Below, piece after piece: positions 57,913 to 64,000 of a stretch of 64,000 nt of DNA. Position numbers and translations under genes: made by a program. The stretch comes from Oscillospiraceae bacterium (GTDB lineage: Bacteria; Bacillota; Clostridia; Oscillospirales; Oscillospiraceae): the NCBI GenBank assembly GCA_015067435.1, contig SVMM01000012.1:1-64000 (forward strand), written 5' to 3'. The stretch's first letter is position 1, and every line of letters begins with the position of its first letter. Under the pieces are notes generated by a model. That model saw nothing but the letters and a program-made list of their open reading frames with translations, was not told where the DNA came from and did not search any database.

Positions 57913-58733
57913 GCAGCGAGAGCAAAACGGTCCGTTTTCTGTACGGCACGGCCATGGGGCGCGCGATCCTGAAGGGGCTGCTGCGCTCTCGCGCGGACCG
58001 CGTCGCGGTCTGTTTCCTCCGCTCCGCCGCATCGAGACCGATCATTCGCAGCTATGCGAAGCGCCACGGCGTCGCGCTGGAGCAAGGACAGCGCTTCGCC
58101 ACGTTCCGCGATTTCTTTGCCCGCGCCAGACAGGGCGTCGGCATTGATATCACGCCGGAGCATCTGATCGCTCCCTGCGACGGCTGGCTGAGCGTCTATC
58201 CCATCGCTTCGGACAGCAGCTTCTTGATCAAGGGCTCGCGCTACCGACTCGGCGACCTGCTGCGGGATGAGGAGCTGGCGGAGGCCTTTCACGGCGGTGA
58301 CTGCCTGATCTTCCGCCTGACGCCCGCGGACTGCCACCATTACTGCTACATTGACGACGGCTATCAGGGGGAAAACCACTTCATCCCCGGCGAGCTGCAC
58401 AGCGTCCAGAGCGCTGCCTGTGAGCAGTTTCCGGTCTATACGCTCAACCGCCGCTGCTGGACGCTGCTTGAAACGGAACGCTTCGGTCCCGTCGTGCAGA
58501 CCGAGATCGGCGCTTTCGTCGTTGGCGGCATCGTGAACGAGCGGGAGAACGAGGCGTTCTGCAAGGGTGAGGAGATGGGGCATTTCGAGCTGGCGGGCTC
58601 CACCATCGTGCTGCTGTTCCAGAAGAACGGGATTGAGCTTGCCGCATATATCCGGCGGCAGCTCGCGGAGGGACGCGAGTATCGTGTGACGCAGGGGATG
58701 TGCCTCGGCGGAGTAAAGGAGAATTTGCCATGA
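57909..58733 (+). CDS. psd: Phosphatidylserine decarboxylase proenzyme
   Basis: 274 residues. The C-terminal ELAGSTIVLLFQ holds the GST motif whose serine becomes the pyruvoyl cofactor after self-cleavage; LTPADCHHYCYIDDG and PGELHSV are family segments. It converts phosphatidylserine to phosphatidylethanolamine. It overlaps both pssA and the following PAP2 gene by 4 bases. Confidence 0.94.
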   Translation: MSSESKTVRFLYGTAMGRAILKGLLRSRADRVAVCFLRSAASRPIIRSYAKRHGVALEQGQRFATFRDFFARARQGVGIDITPEHLIAPCDGWLSVYPIASDSSFLIKGSRYRLGDLLRDEELAEAFHGGDCLIFRLTPADCHHYCYIDDGYQGENHFIPGELHSVQSAACEQFPVYTLNRRCWTLLETERFGPVVQTEIGAFVVGGIVNERENEAFCKGEEMGHFELAGSTIVLLFQKNGIELAAYIRRQLAEGREYRVTQGMCLGGVKENLP

Positions 58734-59430
58734 AGCTGACACAATGGTTCCGGGCGCTCCCGCACTATACGCTTCCGCTGATGACCGTGACATGGATCTG
58801 GCAGGCAGCCGCGTTCTATCTGCCCAAGCTTCTGATGGACGGAAAGCCGCACTTCGACCTCTCCGTTTCGGCGGACGGGGTCGTTCCGTTTATCCCGGCG
58901 TCGGTGATTATCTATCTCGCCGCCTTCATCACATGGCCGCTGTGTTACCTGTACTGCGCCGCGCAGAATAAGGAACGCGCCTATCGCTTTCTCTGCGCGG
59001 AATTTCTGGCAAAGGCAGTCTGCCTTATTTCTTTCTGGTTCTGCCGACCGCCATCGCCCGCCCGGCCGTCGTGGGACATACCCTGTGCGATGACCTCGTG
59101 CGGTTCGTTTATTGGTTCGACTCGCCGACCAACCTGTTCCCGTCCATCCATTGTCTGATGAACTGGATGTGTTATCTGGGCGTGCGTGACGCGCCGAACG
59201 CGCCGCGCGGGGCCAAGACGGGACTGCTGATCTTCGCGTTTGCCGTTTTTCTCTCCACGCTGACGATGAAGCAGCATTTCATCGTCGATGTGTTTGCCGG
59301 CGTCGCCGTTGCGGAGCTGTGCTACCGGATCGCGGGGACACAGGCGGTCCGGCGCGTCTATGCCGACGCGGCGGATCAGATCGTGAGCCTTGCAGATCCC
59401 GCGATGAAAACCAGCAGAGAGAGCGGTTGA
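58730..59430 (+). pseudogene. PAP2-superfamily phosphatase, frameshifted
   Basis: The first frame (MKLTQWFRALPHYTLPLM; WPLCYLYCAAQNKERAYRFL) is interrupted near 59030. After a one-base shift the sequence continues LPTAIARPAVVG, NLFPSIHCLMNW and STLTMKQHFIVDVFAG, the PSIH and SxxxxxHxxxD phosphatase motifs. The total of 701 bases is one short of a whole number of codons. A T-run (TTATTTC) is the probable site, either a real frameshift or a base-call error. As the last gene of the operon it may dephosphorylate lipid phosphates. Confidence 0.75.
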
Positions 59431-59544
59431 GCGCAGAAACGCGAAATCAGCAAAACCCGCTGACGTGAACAGGTAACGACGGGATGAGCGGCGATTGAGA
59501 AGAACTGCGCAGGGCAACCCATCATTTATTCAGGAGGCAGCAGC

Positions 59545-61971
59545 ATGAAATTGGACCAGGCGTTTAAAATGGCCATCAAGTCGATCCTTGCGAAAAAGGG
59601 ACGCTCGTTCCTGACGATGCTTGGCATCATCATCGGCATCGCGTCGGTCATGACCATCGTTGCCACCGTCTCCGGCTACAACGAGAAGATGATGGAGGCG
59701 CTTGCGGCGCAGGGGACGAACAAGATCACAGTCTCCCTCAGCCTGAACACGGGCGAGAGCGGCTTTGAGAGGATACGAGACTATTGCCGGAGCCTCGGCA
59801 GTGACGTGGTGGGCGTGACGCCCAGCGCACAGGCGTGGAGCGCCACGGTCAAGTACGGCGCCAAGGTATCGGACACGATGGAATGGCAGGATCAGCCGCG
59901 GGTGTATCTTGGCAGCGACCAGTATTCCAAGGTTACGAGCTTTACGGTCGCGCGCGGGCGTGACATCCACATCATTGATATTGAGGACTACCACCGGGTG
60001 TGCGTACTCGGCGCACGGGTGGCGAAAACATTCTTTGATTATGCCGATCCCCTCGGAGAGAGCATTATGATCGGAGGCACGCCCTTCAAGGTGGTTGGCA
60101 TCTACGCGGAAAAGGATGCGAACAGCAGCTATTCCATGGACAACGTTATCGTTATCCCTTACGCGGCAAAGCGGTTCCTTCCCAACACGGACGCGGAGCT
60201 GAACGAGTTCTCCGTCAAGGTCAAGGATGCGCAGACGGTCAAGAAGGTGACGGAAAAGCTCAACGCTTATGTGGCCACGCTGACCGAGGACGGCAAGCGC
60301 GGCTATGGCAGCGCCTACAGCGAGCAGCGGGCGATGGACGAGAGCAACAACGCGCTGACGATGATTTCGGTGGTGCTCGGCGGCATTGCCGGCATCTCCC
60401 TTCTGGTCGGCGGCATCGGCATCATGAACATCATGCTGGTCACCGTTACGGAGCGCACGCGGGAGATCGGTATCCGCCGCGCGATCGGCGCGGCGCGCGG
60501 TTCCATTGTGGCGCAGTTCCTCATCGAAGCGGCGATGCTCTGCGGCATCGGCGGGATCATGGGCATCATCATCGGCTATGGCGGAACACATCTCGCGGGC
60601 AAGCTGCTCTTTCAGGGGATGTCGCTGTATCCGTCGCTGAAGATCACGCTGGGCGCATTTGCGTTTTCTGTGACGCTCGCCATCGGCTTCAAGTGGTCGG
60701 ATCTGGAAAAGATGATGCTTGACGGCATCTACAAGGCGCTGCAATCCATTATCATCCTCGCGGTCGTCGGCGTGCTGGTCGGCGTGTGGATCCAGGCGGG
60801 CGTGGTCCCCTCCATGGTCTACTATGGCCTCAAGCTCCTGCATCCGAGCATCTTCCTTGTGGCAGTCCTGCTGATCTGCTCCATCACGTCTCTGGCTACC
60901 GGAACGTCGTGGGGCACGATGGCGTCCATGGGCGTTGCGTTCCTCGGCATTTCCTACGGCATGGGTATCAACCCGGCCATCACCGCCGGCGCGGTCCTCT
61001 CCGGTGCGTACTTCGGCGATAAGATGTCGCCGCTGTCCGACACGACGAACCTCGCGCCGGCCATGGCGGGCACCGACGTTATGAGCCATGTCAAGTTCAT
61101 GATGCTGCCCACCGGCATCACCTACGGCGCCTGCCTGATCGTCTTTCTGGTTCTCGGTTTTACGGGAGCGGGCGGCACCGCCGATATGGCGCAGGCACAC
61201 GCGCTCGGCGAGGCAATCCACGGCCTGTTCAACATCAACCCGGTCCTGCTTCTCCCGCCGATCATCGTGATTGTCTCCATCGCGCTCAAGGTTCCCGCCC
61301 TGCCGGGCATTGCGCTGGGCATTTTCTCCGGCATTATTCTCGGTATGATCTTCCAGGGCAACAGCGCTTCGCTCTGGAAAATGATGGCGGTTGGTTACGA
61401 CGGCTTTACGCTGGAGGGAACGACCGGCATCGATGCGGTGGATAATCTGCTGCAGCGCGGCGGTATTACGAGCATGCTGTCCTCCATCTCGCTGACCATC
61501 ATCGCCATGATGTTCGGCGGCATCATGGAAGGCACCGGCATGATCGGCCTCGTGGTCGAGCAGCTCAAGAAGCTGGCGAAGGGCCCTGCGGGTCTCGTCA
61601 CGCTCACCGAGGCGACCTGTGTGTTCTCCAACGCCTCCATGCCGGAGCAGTACATTTCCATCATCATTCCCGGCCGTATGTACGCCGACGAATATGAGAA
61701 GATGGGTTTGCACCCGACCTGCTGCTCCAACGCGCTGGAGAGCGCCGGTACGGTCACGTCTGCGCTGATTCCGTGGAATACCTGCGGCGCGTATATCACT
61801 TCGACGCTTGGCCTGAAGGCGTGGAGCACCACGGCCAACGGCGGCGCTTACGGTCCGTGGGCGATTTTCAACTGGCTCATGCCCATCATGAACATTGTGC
61901 TTGCCTACGTTGGCCTTACCGTCGCAGACAAAGCGGGCGTCCGTCTTGCGAAGAAAAAGAAGGCGGCCTGA
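59545..61971 (+). CDS. MacB-type ABC permease / NhaC antiporter chimera
   Basis: 808 residues in one frame. Residues 1-378 are a MacB-like permease: MKLDQAFKMAIKSILAKKGR, TM1, periplasmic domain 45-260, then ISLLVGGIGIMNIMLVTVTERTREIGIRRAIGA. From about 381 (GFKWSDLEKMMLDGIYKAL) the protein is an NhaC-family Na+/H+ antiporter (TSLATGTSWGTMASMG; GAYFGDKMSPLSDTTNLA; MPEQYISIIIPGRMY). The permease lacks its last helix and the antiporter its first 50-70 residues. No MacA or ATPase adjoins. Ordinary AGGAGG start. Either a deletion fusion or an assembly joint near 60680. Confidence 0.75.
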   Translation: MKLDQAFKMAIKSILAKKGRSFLTMLGIIIGIASVMTIVATVSGYNEKMMEALAAQGTNKITVSLSLNTGESGFERIRDYCRSLGSDVVGVTPSAQAWSATVKYGAKVSDTMEWQDQPRVYLGSDQYSKVTSFTVARGRDIHIIDIEDYHRVCVLGARVAKTFFDYADPLGESIMIGGTPFKVVGIYAEKDANSSYSMDNVIVIPYAAKRFLPNTDAELNEFSVKVKDAQTVKKVTEKLNAYVATLTEDGKRGYGSAYSEQRAMDESNNALTMISVVLGGIAGISLLVGGIGIMNIMLVTVTERTREIGIRRAIGAARGSIVAQFLIEAAMLCGIGGIMGIIIGYGGTHLAGKLLFQGMSLYPSLKITLGAFAFSVTLAIGFKWSDLEKMMLDGIYKALQSIIILAVVGVLVGVWIQAGVVPSMVYYGLKLLHPSIFLVAVLLICSITSLATGTSWGTMASMGVAFLGISYGMGINPAITAGAVLSGAYFGDKMSPLSDTTNLAPAMAGTDVMSHVKFMMLPTGITYGACLIVFLVLGFTGAGGTADMAQAHALGEAIHGLFNINPVLLLPPIIVIVSIALKVPALPGIALGIFSGIILGMIFQGNSASLWKMMAVGYDGFTLEGTTGIDAVDNLLQRGGITSMLSSISLTIIAMMFGGIMEGTGMIGLVVEQLKKLAKGPAGLVTLTEATCVFSNASMPEQYISIIIPGRMYADEYEKMGLHPTCCSNALESAGTVTSALIPWNTCGAYITSTLGLKAWSTTANGGAYGPWAIFNWLMPIMNIVLAYVGLTVADKAGVRLAKKKKAA

Positions 61972-62010
61972 TCCGCACGGCACAAGATCATTTCCCTGCG
62001 GTTTGAAAAC

Positions 62011-62048
62011 GGCGCGGGCCCTTTTGACAAGGGCCTGCGCCGCTTTTT
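62011..62048 (+). terminator. Intrinsic terminator of the chimera gene
   Basis: GGCGCGGGCCCTT (62011-62023) and AAGGGCCTGCGCC (62029-62041) with a 5-base loop, then CGCTTTTT. Confidence 0.85.
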
Positions 62049-62139
62049 AAACTTTGTGTGAATTTGCGGTTCGTTCACTGTTCCGTTACTTTTCCCGTGT
62101 ATGATAGGCCAAACCAAAACAGCAAAGAGGATTCACGGA

Positions 62140-62721
62140 ATGAGCAGTATTTACGGAGACCAATACGGGCGGCTTGAGGAGACGATGGAAAAGCTGCTTG
62201 CGGCGATTGACGGCATCAGAGACGAAATGAGCGCCGAAACCGGTATGGACCCGGTCGAACACACGCTCGGGCGGATTAAGAGCGAGGAGAGCATGCGTGA
62301 GAAATGCCGCCGTCAGGGGCTTCCCGAGACGGAGGAGAGCGCGCTGGCCGTATTGCACGACGCGATCGGCGTGCGCATTGTGTGCGCCTTTCTCGACGAC
62401 GTGTATGAAATACGGGATCGACTGGCTGCGCTGCCTGCCCTGGAAATCGTGGAGGAGAAGGACTACATCCGCCATGCGAAGCCCAACGGCTACCGCAGCC
62501 TGCACCTGATCGTCCGCGTGGACGGGCGGTATCCCGCGGAGATCCAGCTTCGCACCATTTCCATGGACACATGGGCGGCGCTGGAGCACCACCTGAAATA
62601 CAAAAAGGACATCGGCGGGAATCTTGACCTGATCACCGGCGAGCTGAAGCGCTGTGCCGACGAGCTGGCGTCGACGGACGCCTCGATGCAGACGATCCGG
62701 GACATGATCCGAACGATGTAA
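62140..62721 (+). CDS. Small alarmone (ppGpp) synthetase, RelQ-type
   Basis: 193 residues from ATG 62140; an upstream in-frame ATG at 62101 lacks a ribosome site. Single RelA/SpoT synthetase domain: GRIKSEESMREKC, DAIGVRIVCAF, PNGYRSLHLIV and AEIQLRTISMDTWAALEH. No hydrolase or TGS domain. It makes (p)ppGpp from GTP/GDP and ATP. It is followed 20 bases later by a two-component system. Confidence 0.9.
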   Translation: MSSIYGDQYGRLEETMEKLLAAIDGIRDEMSAETGMDPVEHTLGRIKSEESMREKCRRQGLPETEESALAVLHDAIGVRIVCAFLDDVYEIRDRLAALPALEIVEEKDYIRHAKPNGYRSLHLIVRVDGRYPAEIQLRTISMDTWAALEHHLKYKKDIGGNLDLITGELKRCADELASTDASMQTIRDMIRTM

Positions 62722-62741
62722 AAGAAACGGAGTAAACAACC

Positions 62742-63413
62742 ATGCGGGTTTTGATTGCAGAGGACACGAAAGACCTCAACCACGCCGTTGCCGTTCTGCT
62801 GAGCCGGTCGGGCTACGACGTGGACGCCGTTTTCGACGGGGAGGCGGCGTTGGAGAAGATCGAGGAAAACGGCTACGACGCCGTGCTTCTCGACATCATG
62901 ATGCCCAAGCGCGACGGCTTGAGCGTCCTGCGGGAGATGCGCGCGCGGAACGTGACGATCCCCGTCCTGATGCTGACCGCGAAATCGGAGATCGACGACC
63001 GCGTCGAGGGCCTTTCGGCAGGCGCGGACGACTATCTGCCCAAACCCTTTGCCATGAAGGAGCTGCTCGCGCGCGTGGGCGCGATGACACGGCGGCGCAC
63101 GACCTATGATCCCACACAGGCGACGTTCGAGGATTTTTTCGTCGACGGCGGGACGCTGGAGCTGCGCGCGGAAAACGCCGTCCGGCTCTCGCTCAAGGAA
63201 TACGAGCTGCTGCGCCTGTTCATGACGCACGCGGAGCGTCCGTTGGATGAGGGCTTCCTGTTGGAGCATATCTGGGGCGGCGAACGGAGCGCGGACGGCG
63301 ACACGGTGTTCCTCTACGTCAGCTATCTGCGCCGGAAGCTCATCCAGATTGCCTCGCACGCGGAGATCGCGGGGGAGCGGGGCGGCAGCTACCGTCTGAC
63401 AAAAAGCGCCTGA
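62742..63413 (+). CDS. OmpR-family response regulator
   Basis: 223 residues. The receiver has LIAEDTKDL, AVLLDIMMPKRDG and DYLPKPFAM; the winged helix (VRLSLKEYELLRLFMTHAERP; FLYVSYLRRKLIQI) is complete. The gene lies 18 bases before the kinase gene. The linker region (TYDPTQATFEDFFVDGG) is long but normal for the family. Confidence 0.92.
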   Translation: MRVLIAEDTKDLNHAVAVLLSRSGYDVDAVFDGEAALEKIEENGYDAVLLDIMMPKRDGLSVLREMRARNVTIPVLMLTAKSEIDDRVEGLSAGADDYLPKPFAMKELLARVGAMTRRRTTYDPTQATFEDFFVDGGTLELRAENAVRLSLKEYELLRLFMTHAERPLDEGFLLEHIWGGERSADGDTVFLYVSYLRRKLIQIASHAEIAGERGGSYRLTKSA

Positions 63414-63431
63414 GACAGGGAGAATCGAACG

Positions 63432-64000
63432 ATGAACGAACGACATCTTCGAAAGATACGAAATCAGTTCATTCTGGTGTCCACGCTCTCCTTCTTCGGC
63501 GTGATGCTGCTGATGGGCGGACTGATCTACGCGCTGAGCGAGACCGCGCTTCGCAACGAGGTGCGCCAAATCATGAGCGTGATTGTTGAGAACGACGGCG
63601 AGATCCCCGACGCGGACGTGGACGTCCAATATGAGGTGGGCGCGGATGCTCCGTCGCTTCCCGGGGAAACCGCGCTCACGGAACGGGAGATCAGCGAGCA
63701 CATGGAGTGGAGCCTCCAGAGGATGTTCGGAAGAGGAAATCTGCTGGAGGAATCGCCGGATTATCTGCGCAGCACCAGCTACTTCGCCGTGCTTTTTGAT
63801 TCCTCGGACGAGGTGGAGAAGATCACGGCCAGCCACATCTGGGCGCTGGACGGGAACCGCGTGGCCCGCTACGCGCAGTTTGCAAAGAACCAGAGGTCCT
63901 CCTTCGGAAACATCGGCTGTTATTATTACGGCGTCTACGAGCGCGAGGGCGGCGGCGACATGGTGATCTATGTCGACCGCACGGGTCAGGTCTCGACCAA
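63432..64000 (+). CDS. Sensor histidine kinase, N-terminal part, continues past window end
   Basis: The first 189 residues are visible: a short cytoplasmic start, TM1 (FILVSTLSFFGVMLLMGGLIYAL) and an extracytoplasmic sensor domain (RSTSYFAVLFDSSDEVEKITASH, read in two parts). The catalytic part lies outside the window. The ectodomain has the same plan as the kinase fragment at 24697-24985. Partner: the regulator at 62742. Confidence 0.85.
   Translation, partial: MNERHLRKIRNQFILVSTLSFFGVMLLMGGLIYALSETALRNEVRQIMSVIVENDGEIPDADVDVQYEVGADAPSLPGETALTEREISEHMEWSLQRMFGRGNLLEESPDYLRSTSYFAVLFDSSDEVEKITASHIWALDGNRVARYAQFAKNQRSSFGNIGCYYYGVYEREGGGDMVIYVDRTGQVST

Noticed and set aside
59431-59544. Promoter or small gene before the permease/antiporter chimera
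   Set aside because: No -35/-10 pair with proper spacing and no ORF with ribosome site seen in this 114-base gap.

Overview
The window reads as a GC-rich Firmicute of the class Clostridia, most like an Oscillospiraceae-type gut anaerobe. The evidence is strong GGAGG ribosome sites, sigma-A promoters (TTGACA, 17 bp, TATAAT), Rrf2/CymR-type sulfur control, MccA/MccB transsulfuration, SLH-domain surface proteins, VanR/VanS-like and YesM-like two-component systems, and scattered tyrosine-recombinase remnants. This is inferred from gene content; no rRNA or complete tRNA is present.

0.1-4.7 kb: a LysR regulator (163-1053) is divergent from a four-gene set: a small protein, an alpha/beta hydrolase, an iron-sulfur-flavoprotein-like reductase, and a secreted SLH + cyclophilin-like + flavodoxin fusion. 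4.7-7.2 kb: a tyrosine integrase with a truncated stalk-domain gene, an HpcH/HpaI aldolase and mobile-element scraps.

7.3-24.7 kb: a sulfur amino acid island. A leftward operon mccB-mccA-NSS transporter-cymR is preceded by a Cys-codon leader peptide and a terminator/antiterminator pair. Next come a MOSC protein and a methyltransferase gene behind a second, poly-Cys attenuator. A leftward operon metQ-metN-metI-M20 deacylase-C/S lyase-QueG-like-msrA follows, preceded by a Met-rich leader peptide, a terminator and a second micro-ORF. A LysR regulator lies between that operon and metY, a PLP lyase and an HFCD flavoprotein. The metY leader encodes a micro-peptide homologous to the second one before metQ. 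Four operons therefore carry Cys/Met-coding leader ORFs, three of them next to intrinsic terminators.

24.7-27.6 kb: degenerate zone with a kinase fragment, a second integrase and broken flavodoxin and esterase genes.

27.7-51.8 kb: about twenty co-directional, tightly spaced genes form an undescribed-looking system. Three tandem paralogs of about 1050 residues share a signal peptide, a divergent N-terminal region, a papain-like Cys/His/Asp core, a Ser/Thr/Gly-rich beta region, an SLH segment and a conserved C-terminal domain. They alternate with small modular proteins built from a shuffled set of parts (two N-terminal tags, a His/Cys metal-site module, a repeated FxPYxxYV module and a beta domain). 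The array ends with an AraC-type response regulator, two solute-binding lipoproteins with no transporter, a YesM-like kinase, and a BrnT/BrnA-like toxin-antitoxin pair.

51.8-53.7 kb: a plasticity scar with a 3' tRNA-Arg fragment, a nucleotidyltransferase antitoxin gene with its HEPN partner truncated, and a 3'-truncated MATE gene. 53.7-59.4 kb: a VanRS-like system whose presumed operator recurs before two targets, then a VTT-family membrane protein, a micro-protein, pssA, psd and a frameshifted PAP2 gene (phosphatidylethanolamine synthesis). 59.5-62 kb: an in-frame MacB-permease/NhaC-antiporter chimera. 62-64 kb: a small alarmone synthetase and another two-component system, the kinase running off the window end.
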